NCBI GenBank assembly: GCA_024364805.1
Contig: CM044496.1
Location: forward strand, 33,030,612 to 33,052,346
DNA: 21,735 nucleotides
Reading direction: 5' to 3'
Source of the DNA: Euprymna scolopes
Lineage: Eukaryota > Mollusca > Cephalopoda > Sepiida > Sepiolidae
Part shown: positions 1-10,059 of the stretch, piece by piece
Layout: the number at the start of each line of letters is the position of its first letter
Numbering within the stretch: position 1 is the first letter of the stretch
Translations under genes and position numbers: made by a program
Notes under the pieces: model-generated
Told to the model about the DNA's origin: nothing
Database searches by the model: none
Seen by the model: the letters and a program-made list of their open reading frames with translations, nothing else

Positions 1-527
1 GAGGGGTATGAATAATATCGGGCACAAGTGTATATATTATCGTAAATCAATACTGAGTTGCAAAATATTTCTTACTCATTAAATAATCAGACTTCGAAAT
101 AAATCATCAAATACTATTCATTTATATAAAAGAAGGCAGGTATTCGCTTTAATACCTTTATATTTTCTAAACACAGCATGATATATATTCATTCCGTTTC
201 GCATAAATTTACTATGGCATCTAAACAAAGTCTACACGTAAAACTCGATCCGCAAGCAATGTTGCTGCTGGTAAAACAATAACTTTGGAGTTGTTGATAT
301 CTGTACTAAACACATTCGTAGTTACTTGACATGACTATATTGTTCTTGGAAAAATTCAATATCGTAAAACATATTTATTAGCAAATAATTATAATAATTC
401 TAAGAAATTAAAATATTTTAATTTTTCCTCTATATTTACGAAGTTGAATAAAGTGCAATGTCTATCTCATTGTAAATTACTATCTTTCGATAGATGGGGA
501 TTTATTTTATCTGAAATGTTAAGTTGC
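1..527. other. AT-rich sequence, no gene seen
   Basis: AT-rich sequence with short A and T runs. I see no open frame of note, no repeat unit and no transposon motif. It is probably intergenic or intronic. Confidence 0.6.
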
Positions 528-782
528 TTATATTAAGTACAATACTTTGTTGGTTTTCTTTTTTGTTTTTTTTTTTAATGGAGAGGAGTAAACGCGTTGT
601 GGATGCGTTTTCGGCAACTCCGTAACTTTTGCTTCTTCTATTTTGTCACTCAAGCCTAATTTACAATAAGCAACGTTTCTGACAAACGGATGAGAAAAAA
701 GATGTACTCTAGCAGCGTTGTTCTCTGAGCAGTAGCGTGCAATGTACTTATTTTCTCTCCCTATCTCTATCTTTGTTGTCAT
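528..782 (-). mobile_element. Pogo/Tigger-like transposase N-terminal remnant
   Basis: An 84-codon minus-strand frame. Its stretches IARYCSENNAARV, FSHPFVRNV and IEEAKVTELPKTHPQR resemble the N-terminal helix-turn-helix region of animal pogo/Tigger-type transposases. In that region a segment like 'IGRYASENG..AA.R.FS' is followed by a lysine-rich linker and a 'LP.K.RGRPLLLG' motif. That family cuts and pastes DNA with a DDE_1 domain, none of which is visible here. After about residue 68 the frame runs into low-complexity lysine codons derived from a T-rich plus strand, so the piece is truncated and dead. No terminal inverted repeats were found around it. The assignment rests on remembered family patterns and is moderate to weak. 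A chance resemblance is possible. Confidence 0.4.
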
Positions 783-1149
783 GTGATTAATAAGGGTGCT
801 GTTTTATCTGATAGTATACGCCTGATACTCAGGGACCCGAACATTGGAATCATGTAGATGCAAAGTACTAGGGTTGATGTACTGCCATTTGGTGAATGGA
901 TTCTGCACAATGCAGTAGATTATGGTGGCACCTTTCGATGACATAGTAGGGTAATTGTTACGGCTTTATCATAAACCGGTTGCAAAAATTATTCTTCGTT
1001 GTTTTTATTTTGCTTTGATGTTTTAGATCTGCACAGACAACTGCCGACATTTCTCCACATATCTCAAGTCTCAAAAAATGAATAATCAAAGGAAACAAAA
1101 CTAGATTAAACTCAGAATTGACTTTCATTACCTTATTTCATTCTCTAAC
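783..1149. other. Unassigned, slightly GC-richer stretch
   Basis: About 370 bases with no usable open frame on either strand. Roughly 810-960 is less AT-rich than its surroundings and could be part of either neighbouring transposon, but I see no diagnostic motif. Confidence 0.4.
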
Positions 1150-1391
1150 GTCATAGGTTTACATTCCAATCTTCCACAGAGTTAAATCCAATTAGAGAAG
1201 ACTAAACTTGACATATGGTTTCTGGGCGAAACTGCTACTGGATCAACCGTTTCACTTAATGAGTTCGCGATTACCGGATCTTCAAATTTCACAACAAAAC
1301 CTGACCCCACAATCCCCACAGACATGGAGTATTTGCCTTCCTTAGAGATGGCTTTCCATGTGGTAGGCACATTTCAAGGGAAACTCTTAAT

Positions 1392-1800
1392 TTGCCTAAC
1401 ATGTGCTTCAGGTTAGCACTTGCTCACAGCACAGCATTTATAGTTGCTCTCTATCGAAGCCATGAAATCATGGTTACTATCATTGAAAGTATATCCGAAA
1501 AAATCGACCATATGCTGTCTACTTATACCTCGGCTTACATACACGACTTCGGAAACTTCAAGGTTCACAACGTCTAATGGCTAGTGTACTCCAACAAGAC
1601 CAATTATGAGCAGAGGAACTTTCACCACTTCTCGATTTTATACGGAAACTCAAATTGTTAAGGAACACACTCGTATGCCCGACTCCGACAAACACTATGC
1701 AAGTCTACTTGATCATGAGCCCGACATGTGCTCATGTTCTGTCTCCATTATGATCTTCCGATCACTCAGTTGTCTCAATTAAGATAAAGACATACTGTAA
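1392..1800 (+). pseudogene. LINE A apurinic-like endonuclease domain remnant
   Basis: This domain nicks target DNA to prime reverse transcription in LINEs. Visible parts are RLALAHSTAFIVALYRSHE just after 1392, then a segment like 'ISEKIDHMLSTYTSAYIH', then FGNFKVHN at 1548-1571, matching the family's 'FGDFN.HH..WL' strand. The catalytic-site Asp and Asn of that motif are changed to Asn and Lys. A stop directly follows in place of the residue before the expected Trp (tgg at 1578-1580). The terminal SDH motif is present in another frame at 1757-1765 (SDHSVVS). The order and spacing fit an endonuclease C-terminal half. Upstream to about 1150 the reading is ambiguous. It cannot be functional. 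Confidence 0.7.
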
Positions 1801-2124
1801 GCAGTCCTCTAGTTCACCTCTCCAGCGTGCTATATGTACTTTGGCTGGCTGAGGTGACTTCCAAACCTTCATATCAGATATACATCTGCACTCCATGTTA
1901 AAAAATAATGCGTCCTCTATAGTACCAGACCTGACTGGATGGTTAACTGTGGGAACTGACCGCTTTATACCATCAGCGCCACCTACCTTTCATATATACT
2001 TCTGTGACTAAAACGACACTAAGCGACATAAACATTTCGGTAGTGATGTTGCCAAGCTTAGAAAAAGCCTTTATTCTAGAAAAGCAATTGCCCCAACACG
2101 ATTCCAGTAATAGTGGTCAAAAAC

Positions 2125-2190
2125 CTTCAACCGGAAATACCTCTCATACTTACAAGGCTTCAACCGGAAATAGCTCTCGTACTTACAAAG
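2125..2190 (+). repeat. 33-bp tandem duplication inside LINE A
   Basis: Two adjacent 33-bp copies (2125-2157 and 2158-2190), each beginning CTTCAACCGGAAATA and differing at a few bases. In the open frame that crosses them (2004-2231) they read PSTGNTSHTYK and ASTGNSSRTYK. They sit where the RT catalytic core should be and may mark the repair that accompanied its loss. Confidence 0.85.
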
Positions 2191-2369
2191 TCGTATTTTG
2201 TCTAGCGCGACACTTCCAAGTCCAGCAATGACAAATATATTTTTGATTCTCTATCTTCTGATCGTGAGAACGTGGCACAATCTAAAAAAATTAGTTGATT
2301 AATTTTAATGCATCGAAAACCTAGCGTCTTTCCTTTCATCATAATCGTTCTGCTCCTCGCTACGCCGCA

Positions 2370-2880
2370 AATAAATTATATGACTCTAGTCTAGAAGAAG
2401 CCTTATATTTTAACAAGATTCTTGGACAGACCTTCACTCCTTATCTATAATGGAACGCATACATCAAACTGGTTGCAGAGATTGTTGAAAAGATGATTAG
2501 ATCACTCTATCGCTCTAGTAAGTATCTCACTGCCGATGCGATTTTCTCTCTGCGTAAGAGCCATGTGTGCCCTTTTTTCTTTCTCTGTATCCTCTTTTCC
2601 ACAAAAGTGACGTCACGAGTTTATCTCTGCTTAATCGTTATTTCCATGTTAAGTTCTCATCTGAATGCCAGTCTATGGTCCCCTCTTGCCAAATTATCAC
2701 GCAAAAAAACACCGGCTTAGCTTAAACTACAATATATTGTTTTCCCCCCTCTCTATCTGTGCCTAAATGTACACACAGATTTAATTACTCAAGCTTTTTT
2801 CCTGAAAGGTCTCGCCTTTAGAACACCGTTCAAGGCATGCTTTCCGGCTAAAGAAAACACGGTCGCACTCAAATCTAATG
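2370..2880 (+). pseudogene. LINE A RT thumb and C-terminal remnant
   Basis: This is the C-terminal part of a LINE reverse transcriptase. A segment with YIKLVAEIVEKMIRSLYRSS matches the 'LLDKVQKRA.RLI' helix of CR1/Jockey-type elements. It is followed, in another frame, by VTSLSLLNRYFHVKFSSE at 2612-2665, matching the widespread 'VASLSLFYRYY.G.CSSEL' block. The region around 2680-2870 aligns by eye with the better-preserved copy near 16.82-17.05 kb. No FADD-type catalytic motif occurs here or upstream. Frame changes between the two blocks show long decay. A long open frame on the opposite strand (2952-3275) is partly antisense to this tail and is not a gene. Confidence 0.7.
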
Positions 2881-3045
2881 CAAAAATGTACCAGTTAAGT
2901 CGTCTTCATAAATAATTAGATTCTGCCAAATTTACATCATTAACGAGTACTTCAGTTCCATCTGACACTTACTAACCTTATCCTCGAATGACATTTGAGC
3001 CTTGATAAGTTGTTACCCCACGTAAGAGAAATATATCCACTATTT

Positions 3046-4448
3046 AAATAACATTCACGATTTTTTCTACATAGATCTACTATTGTTTCATAACTAACGT
3101 AGGGATATATTAACCCAATAATAAAGTCACTTTTAACTTGGTAAGCTAGAATCTTTTCTTTCAGCCACCGGTGATTACCAAAAGAATTGAGGAAAAATAA
3201 GTACCTAAAATCTCCAATAATAAACATTCGTGTGAATATTCGAGGACTCACAGACACACCCACGAACGACCACACACATTTATTAGAATATAAACCTCAA
3301 ATCGTCTTGCTTGGTGCTGAAACCGCCTTTCCGGTGCCGCTTTATGATGCGCATGCGTAAATAAATAGAAACAACAGCTTTTTTCTTAAATCGACAACTT
3401 ACGGAATGTCTTTCTGATTTTATTAATCTTGGATAAATTTATAAATGTTATTTTTCTACACTCCTAACATAAAGAGAGCGAATATGAATTAATTAATGAA
3501 AACTCAATTAAAAAAAAAATTGCGTTTCAAATTTAAAAAAAAACGCTAAATTGTTTTACTTTTTTTCATATTTGTTTGCAGCAACCAAAGGCATAGGACG
3601 GGTTGTGTGATTAAGATTTGTGGATTACGTTTCATTTTGCATTCAAAATAAATAAATAAAAACAAAACTCTGATCGGCGTTCTTTTCTTTTCATTTGTTA
3701 TTAGTGTTCTTATTGTAAGTTGTAATAGTTTACAAACGAAAACAAAACAAATATATTTACAATTAAATCTATGTTAATGTCTTTGAAATATTCTGTAATC
3801 GACAGTTTTAAGACGTTGAAATTACTCATAGATATATAAAATCCAGATCAGCTGCCCCAGTCGTCGATATCGCGTTAATAAAAATATAGTATTTAACTAT
3901 CGTGTTGACAAGTGAGTATTTTCTTCGTGTATTCAGCACATAATAACATCTAACATTTTTAGAAGTAGAACACACGCAAACATGTACAATAACTCTTATC
4001 AAAGACAATGCAATTACTGTTCCACGTATTTGCTTTAGTTTGGAACATCTTTTGATTGCACCAGATTTCATAAGTGGACGTTTAAAAACGATTACATTAC
4101 TTGTTTATTACTATGTTATTTAAAACAACACGTATCACGTTTATATAGTGTGTTCAAAATGTGGCAGAAGGGTTTTAACCTTAAATAGATTCTAGATTAT
4201 ATCTTTCAGTAATTTAAACACAATCTGACATTACGAAATGTAAGAAAATCAATATTTACACAATTTTTTTATTTTGGAAATATAATGAATTTCAAATATT
4301 GCTTAATTTGATAATAAATTGACTGTTCTCTTCATAAAATTAACAATTTTATACGGCATATTTCTATTTATGTTTGTACTACTTGACAGATAGGATTTTA
4401 CTAAAGTATATAGGCCGTGATGATAATCCAAATTGTGCGCACATACAT
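3046..4448. other. AT-rich non-coding stretch with a small GC-rich patch
   Basis: No convincing coding sequence. A GC-richer patch at about 3310-3360 contains CTTTCCGG and TGCGCATGCGTA (see the separate entry). Oligo-A and oligo-T runs are common at 3480-3560. The minus-strand frames at 3826-4071 and 4303-4494 show no family features and unremarkable composition, and I take them as chance. Confidence 0.55.
3328..3360. promoter_or_regulatory. ETS-like plus NRF1-like site cluster (candidate)
   Basis: CTTTCCGG at about 3328-3335 (reverse CCGGAAAG, near the ETS consensus CCGGAAGT) is followed within 25 bases by TGCGCATGCGTA, one or two changes from the NRF1 palindrome. In animals these motifs are common in promoters of broadly expressed genes. 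No transcript start or exon is evident nearby, so a repeat-derived origin is equally possible. Confidence 0.25.
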
Positions 4449-4533
4449 TTATATATATATATATATATATGCGTATATATATATGCATATACACCTATAT
4501 ATATATATATGTACATATATATAGGTATATACA

Positions 4534-4620
<87 letters not shown>
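4449..4620. repeat. Complex (TA)n microsatellite
   Basis: 172 bp of alternating TA. The first 86 bp are interrupted by GCG, GC, CACC, GTAC, GG and CACT units. From about 4536 to 4620 the tract is pure. The poly-Tyr/Ile open frames across it are translation artefacts. Confidence 0.97.
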
Positions 4621-4622
<2 letters not shown>

Positions 4623-5820
4623 CGTAGCTGTTGTTAATAAAATCTAATACAATGGTGTCGGTTTTATTTATGTGTTTACAATTTCAATAGGAAAAGTAGA
4701 CTTTTAAAAAATATTCTACACTCACCATTTAGTGTACGTCCTTACAGTTATGTTTCCCATAGTATACGTCTATAAAAAGCCCGTAATAATATAACATTTA
4801 TTCTGTACATAATTCCTCTCTTAAGTAGGTATTCCAACAAAGACCGTATCAATTTACTATGTTATCAATTAAGTCATTTTACAACTGTTATTTCACCGTA
4901 GAAGTTTTCAAAAGAATAATTACTGTAGATCACTCTGTAATATTAGGTTCCTATTTCATACTAATTAAATCATGACACTATGTTTTAAGAATAACCGTTC
5001 GTCCGGACTTTTAAATTGTACTTTTCATACTGCTATATTTAAAAATTAGACAATAAAGAAAACCGTTTATTTTCCGAACTTTCACATTATAAACTAGCAC
5101 GCACGCATTTATCGCTGCGACTTTAAAACCCTACGAACATTCCCCGCAAATAATGTTCACGCATCTTTCTTGATATTGTTTTTGTCTGATAAAATCACTA
5201 CACATGGTATTAACGTTAATTCTGTCCGATCTACACATTAAGATACGATCATCATGAAAATAGGAAAAAAATAATAAAATGTCTAATCAAACCGAAGCCT
5301 ACTGTTGTCTTTATTAAAGTTTGCTTGCTGAATTATTGTTGCCTTTATGCACAAAATTAAAATTACATTATACTTCAGCGCAACATAAATCCACAACTAA
5401 GTAACTTGATAAAAATTCAAATTAACATCGCAATATAAATAAGTCGGAAATAACCCCATTAACTCGACTCAAGCACTATGTTACTAACGAACAAACGGCT
5501 AGAATTAAACGACTGGTCGATATTCCTCCCAACTCCGAACGCTCACAAAAATCCATAAAAAGTTAACTTCCTAAACAAAATAAATATCTTATTACCAAAC
5601 CACACAAATATTACATCCACCTATACCACTGAAGCACATAAGGCATCAAGTTTCTTAACCTCGAATCGAATTGCACTTCTTCAATCGGTATAGCCACCAA
5701 AAAAATAAAAATCAACGGAACAGAATTACTATATGAAAACATAGGCAAACTTGAAACCGAAAACAAAATCACTACAGTTTACGTGATTTTGTTAAAAGCA
5801 GACCATTTAAAAAACACATG
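4621..5820. other. AT-rich non-coding stretch
   Basis: No recognised gene. From about 5450 the plus strand becomes A/C-biased like the Penelope-like element that follows, so 5450-5820 may be its decayed 5' part. I cannot identify a motif that proves it. Confidence 0.4.
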
Positions 5821-5995
5821 GCAACTGTAGAGGTGGAATTGAACCCAAGCGCCCAGTTACAAGGCCAGAGTGGTCTTCTTGTTACACCCCCATAGAAGTA
5901 GACTCGACCGCTTGCATGAGAGGCGAGAGCAGGCTACGTAAACAAGACATTCACGGCAACCCACCGGCTTTCCGACACTTTACAGCAACAAGTGA
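5821..5995 (-). mobile_element. GC-richer block, possible tRNA-derived SINE
   Basis: The base composition changes abruptly from about one-third GC to about one-half GC. On the minus strand GGTTCAATTCC (plus 5835-5845) resembles the pol III B box. About 60 bases upstream on that strand, GGTCGAGT (plus 5902-5909) resembles an A box of the Ser/Leu type. The T-stem implied by the B box pairs poorly, and I see no clear target-site duplication, so the SINE call is tentative. It could also be a variable part of the surrounding Penelope-like element. Confidence 0.28.
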
Positions 5996-6781
5996 AACTC
6001 AAATTTATTATAATCCTAAACTTTTAAAAGCCGCTTATAATCTCCAACATTACACCAATGTTACAATAAACAAAAACAGATAATAGAAATATATTCTGTA
6101 CTACTCGATAAATCTGACCATAAAAAACTGCAAACCGTCTTCGCCGGCCGCACAAAATAAAATAAAAATCAACAACACTAACAACAGCAACAACAACAAC
6201 CCTACGAACATATTAAAGACACATTTCCACAATCTAATCAACGCTAATAATGACCAAATCGGAATTTTCCAACATCCCAAATTTATTGGAGAATACACAC
6301 CTGGATATTTATACGAAACCGTTAAAATACATACGAATTATATCGCAGGGTACGACTCCAATCTATTTTTTAACTAAAGTACATAATGGCCATCATCAAC
6401 CCAAATTTACCCAGTAAATACAGTGTTAAATGCATATAAGAAATACTACAAATCTTAAAAGCACAACTATCCGGCAACAAAATTATCTCTCCCATCAACT
6501 TAGATAGTGTTTTACTAAATGTACGATAAAAATACTATAAATATAATGCTTGACTCCATGCACAAATTGTCTCACCCTCTTATTAATATTAACAAAAATA
6601 CTTTAAAAATCACTATTAGTTTGTACTATCAAAGTATCTTATGTTTTACTATAAATGTAATATTTGCAACTATATAGATAGCCTCAAAAGATTGCGTTCT
6701 AGGACCGGTTTTCAGTTAGTTCTATGTGAGTTACGACAGTAACCGGACATTTAACAACACTAGTAAACTATATATGTACAG

Positions 6782-6793
6782 TATGTCGATGAT
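6782..6793 (+). other. YVDD catalytic motif of the Penelope-like RT
   Basis: TATGTCGATGAT encodes YVDD, the palm-domain metal-binding motif. It is flanked downstream by VLDLSNKNELNAH, close to the family's usual 'VL.LS.NKNEL..LH'. Its preservation in an otherwise eroded element makes the identification firm. Confidence 0.85.
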
Positions 6794-7419
6794 GTACTCG
6801 ATCTATCCAATAAAAACGAATTGAATGCTCACATATAAGGACCTTTTCCAAGATAATTAAATACTCAAATTCACCAGAAACACTAAATTTTAATTACAAA
6901 ATTCCATTCCCCGATGTTTCCATGGATATGTTTAAAAACACATTCAGCACCTCCAACTACTAAAATCCGCCAGCCACAATCCATGCCTTTTAAAGTGTAA
7001 GAGCGAATGCCGTCACCGTTACAAAATATCATCAAAAAATCTTTTTCACCGCGTGAATCTTATATCCTCGCAAAAAAGGAACTTCTCCTCGAATAAAAAT
7101 ATCAAACAAGTCCTTATGAATACGGTATTTAAACGATATTGTCGACATTCAAATATAATCAATGCTCTAGAACCAAAAACAGTTATACCCCTTAACAGCA
7201 AAACCCTAATAAACAAATTCTATGGCAACAAAATGCAACTTGGTTTTAAATACGAAGAAAAGCCATACATACATTATTTCCTCTTACTGACAAAAATAAG
7301 TTTCGACTTATCATCTAACACAAAAAATAAAACCCTAAATCTAGTAGTAAAACTGCATCTTGAACAAATCCACGTAATTTAAAAGTTCAAATGCCTCTAG
7401 AAAGTGTGCAGCCCCTATG

Positions 7420-7955
7420 GAAACCACAGAAAATAATACGTACGTCGGTTACGCCGGTTATACAACAGTCATCCCATCTTGTCTCCTTACCATATATAAT
7501 AGAGAATCGAGTGCAATACTACATTTATAAAAATGTCTGCCCTTTCTCTAACGTTAGAGAAGTTTTAATCAGCAACATACAAATAATACATACCAACATC
7601 ATAGTCAAGAAAGAAAAATACGTGAATCTATTTCTGCTAAAACGTACAAACACGCCTATAACGGAATCACATTCCAATTAAGCAAAAATACACTAAAATA
7701 CTTTATCCTACGTAAGAACATACTTACAACAGAATTAGGCATCCCTCATTCCACAATGAGAATTAATAGCCTCGCACTCTATCACCGCTGCTACTATAAA
7801 AAAACCCTACCAGCCTTTCTCGCAAATAATATTCAGAAATCCTTCCTGAATATGTCATCTTGGCACAAGGAAAAGCACTACCGCTGTCAATTTCAAAATA
7901 CACATGGTTTTCATATTAATTCTTTCGATATTTTTCATAGAGTATATTAACTGTT
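7420..7955 (+). pseudogene. GIY-YIG-like region and C-terminus of the Penelope-like element
   Basis: YVGYAGYTT at 7441-7467 fits the second (YIG) half of the GIY-YIG nuclease signature. It comes shortly after a KFKC segment (about 7381-7392) that usually precedes the domain as 'VYKFKCP'. The next 480 bases hold three modest open frames (around 7391-7681 and 7756-7950) with no catalytic residues I can place confidently. The end of the element is taken as the last A/C-biased codons before the CA repeat. The role of the final 250 bases is unknown. Confidence 0.55.
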
Positions 7956-7969
7956 ATGCATGTATAACT

Positions 7970-7983
7970 ACACACACACGCAT

Positions 7984-8032
<49 letters not shown>

Positions 8033-8036
8033 CATA
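7970..8036. repeat. (CA)n(TA)n compound microsatellite
   Basis: About 40 bp of CA with two interruptions passes directly into about 25 bp of TA. It abuts the 3' end of the Penelope-like element. Confidence 0.97.
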
Positions 8037-8271
8037 TGGTTATGTATGAATAACAGTAGATATAACCGTCAAGTAAAAGACATAGGGGCGCACACAATTT
8101 TCAGATATCCATAAATACATATTTTATATGCCGACGATGACTAACGATGTTGTAGTGAGGATGTTCGTTAATATTTTTCCTCCATAGACTGACATGTGAA
8201 ACTATATTGGCGTGTTTATTTTTACAGCGACGCTCATTGAAGATGCTGTCATTTCTACTGACGATAATAGA

Positions 8272-8308
<37 letters not shown>

Positions 8309-8309
8309 G
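8272..8309. repeat. (GAT)n microsatellite
   Basis: Twelve or so GAT units with no interruption. The poly-Met open frame reading through it is an artefact. Confidence 0.95.
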
Positions 8310-9323
8310 CGACGACTTTTCACAAATACGGCTTTACTTATTTATTGACAATCCATGACTTATGTCAATTTGTTCACATTTGTGACCAATCCGTGGTTTG
8401 CAAATAGCATTTTTTCAATTAATATTAAGTTTACTATAAACGTTTCTTAAACTTGTCTGTCCCGATAGCGTGCCCTAGTCATTTCATCTATTACGCATAT
8501 CTAAATGTCAATAAATTTCCCATCATAACCGCTTCTCGCAGTTCTTCTGCCATCACTTTTTGTTAATTTCTGTACTACTGCCCCCACGTAGCAGGCATAT
8601 AAAACTAGATTCCGTTTTACATAAATGTTCAGTTATCTGACAACACAATTTCGTTCCTTAATGACACACTTACGTTTACACTATAAACTTCCGAATGTCC
8701 TTTAGAACGTCCTTTAGACTACTTTCAAAAGTGGATCTTTTCATGTGACATTAAACATGCATTTAGATATCTATATAGGGTTGCAATAAAACAAATAAAT
8801 AAAATAAAGAGATAACAAATAAAACAACAGACGATGAAAAACTCCACTACCTTGCTTCCAGTTTAAACAACAGATATATATGTACATACACTTTCCAGAA
8901 TTTTTTTTTTTTTATCCTGCTCAAATTTTCCCTCCTACACAAATATGCATAACAACACTCTGCCGTGTCGAACACGTGGTAGTCCGACATGTGCCGGCCA
9001 TGTTTAGCAGATGTTTTTTTTCCAGTCGGTCTCGGGCCACTCGTGTATAATGTCAATCTCATTGTCTTCTCTAATATCTGTCCCTCTCTAACGCAATTAT
9101 TTGTCTGCACATACGTTCATCTTTTTATATTTTTTTATATTTTTTATTCTTCCTTTACGAGATATCACGTTGCACACAATGCAGTCACTCGCGTACAGCT
9201 GCCTACACGGGCCCTTTATCTGTCACAATAGCCGCATTATAAAGTTATTCATCTTGCTGTTGTTATCCTATTTGAGATAGTTTTCAAGTGCAAGTTTTGT
9301 CACGAGGAGTTTATAATAAGGGT
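8310..9323. other. No gene seen
   Basis: AT-rich sequence with a less AT-rich segment at about 8940-9060 and 9160-9230. Overlapping open frames on both strands at 8847-9231 have no family features. I cannot assign a function to this stretch. Confidence 0.5.
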
Positions 9324-9452
9324 TATGACAACAGCATGGTTTTTATTGTTTAGACTCTCGAATGAGTTGATTAACAGTTGATGTATTGTGGCTAACTTTG
9401 TCGGACATATACACGAGAGTCAAAACAGAGAAAAGAATATGCTGTTGTCATA
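9324..9452. repeat. 129-bp imperfect inverted repeat, MITE-like or hairpin
   Basis: TATGACAACAGCAT (9324-9337) is repeated perfectly inverted at 9439-9452. A second pair, GACTCTCG (9353-9360) and CGAGAGTC (9414-9421), lies inside in register, giving arms of about 38 bases and a loop of about 53. The outermost two bases on each side are TA. That would suit a TA target-site duplication of a Tc1/mariner-type MITE with TGACAACAGC termini. A transcribed RNA hairpin is the alternative. No open frame lies inside. Confidence 0.6.
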
Positions 9453-10059
9453 TATCTACTTATCATATACATCACACTACAAATTCTGCTACATTTTCTC
9501 GGACACTATTCTTTCAATCCGCTTTCTTAAAATACGCTTTTAGTCATTCTTTTTAAATTTCAAGTAGTTTTAAATAGGTTTTCATTAAACCTTTTTGTAG
9601 ATTTATATTCTGGCATCGTCTATTACGCCTTCTGACCATGAAGCAATTATTTAGGGAGTCTGTTTGGTAACATATTTCAGTTTTTCTTACTTTTTGCGTT
9701 GGGGGAAAGCGGCAACATTCTATATTATGATTCAGTGAGCATCAGTAGTAATCAATTTCTGTTACTACACCTTCAAATACTTATTTATTATTTGTAATTT
9801 GTTCTAAAATCTTGATAAACATTCTTCATTCGAATTGTTTTTCATTACATGTAAGCAACCCGAAATATATCACATGTGTGACACAAAATATATTCTGATA
9901 AGGGCGCTCGTATGTGTACACTATTAATTCTCGATTGTCTTGTTAAGTTTTTTTTTTACAATTCTCTGTATTAGTCGCTTTATATATTTTGGAGTTTTCT
10001 TTTGTTGTGCGATTTGAGATTGTTTGCAAGTTCAACTTTTCACAAAAAAAAACTAACCC
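9453..10059. other. No gene seen
   Basis: T-rich, AT-rich sequence with no open frame or repeat of note. It could contain the unrecognised 3' end of the LINE remnant that follows (read on the minus strand). Confidence 0.45.

Larger units (their letters stand above)
1150..3045 (+). mobile_element. Degenerate CR1/Jockey-group LINE (LINE A)
   Basis: A non-LTR retrotransposon read on the plus strand, in the expected order: endonuclease (about 1.4-1.8 kb), linker (1.8-2.0 kb), the start of the RT region (about 2.0-2.06 kb), the end of the RT (2.37-2.88 kb) and a 3' untranslated tail. The tail (AACCTTATCC, then GCCTTGATAAGT at 2999-3010) recurs in the copy at 16.8-17.2 kb, which independently supports a repeat family. 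Intact relatives run about 3 kb or more of coding sequence. Here roughly 1 kb holding the RT fingers and palm is missing between about 2.06 and 2.37 kb. Many stops and frame changes mark it as old. The 5' boundary is uncertain. The clade is inferred from protein motifs, not from an alignment. Confidence 0.75.
6000..7955 (+). mobile_element. Penelope-like element, broken (RT plus GIY-YIG)
   Basis: Penelope-like elements are retroelements with a reverse transcriptase related to telomerase and usually a C-terminal GIY-YIG endonuclease. On the plus strand, in the family order, I see: a linker with IGEYTP; PGYLYETVKIH at 6300-6332 (family 'GYLYG..K.HK'); a PSKYSV-like segment near 6410-6420; LGPVFS near 6700; the catalytic YVDD at 6782-6793 followed by VLDLSNKNELNAH; a PFPDVSMDMFK segment near 6910 (family 'PFLDV'); and CKSECRHRYK near 6995-7020. 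A GIY-YIG-like region follows, with YVGYAGYTT at 7441-7467. The element spans several frames and looks old and inactive, with many breaks. Its 5' end is unclear and may reach back to about 5450. It stops just before a (CA)n(TA)n tract. Confidence 0.85.

Noticed and set aside
1182-1370. 62-codon minus-strand frame
   Set aside because: It is antisense to the 5' part of the LINE A endonuclease region and has no recognisable domain.
2952-3275. 107-codon minus-strand frame
   Set aside because: It overlaps the LINE A 3' tail in antisense and has no family features. AT-rich tails often stay open by chance.
4374-4637. Open frames of 64-87 codons rich in Tyr-Ile repeats
   Set aside because: They are translations of the (TA)n tract. 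The same happens at 18976-19161, 19961-20149 and in parts of others.
8207-8407. 66-codon frame with a run of Met
   Set aside because: It is the (GAT)n microsatellite read in one frame, with no other feature.
8847-9231. Overlapping frames of 80-87 codons on both strands
   Set aside because: Neither has a recognisable motif, and mutual overlap on opposite strands argues against both.
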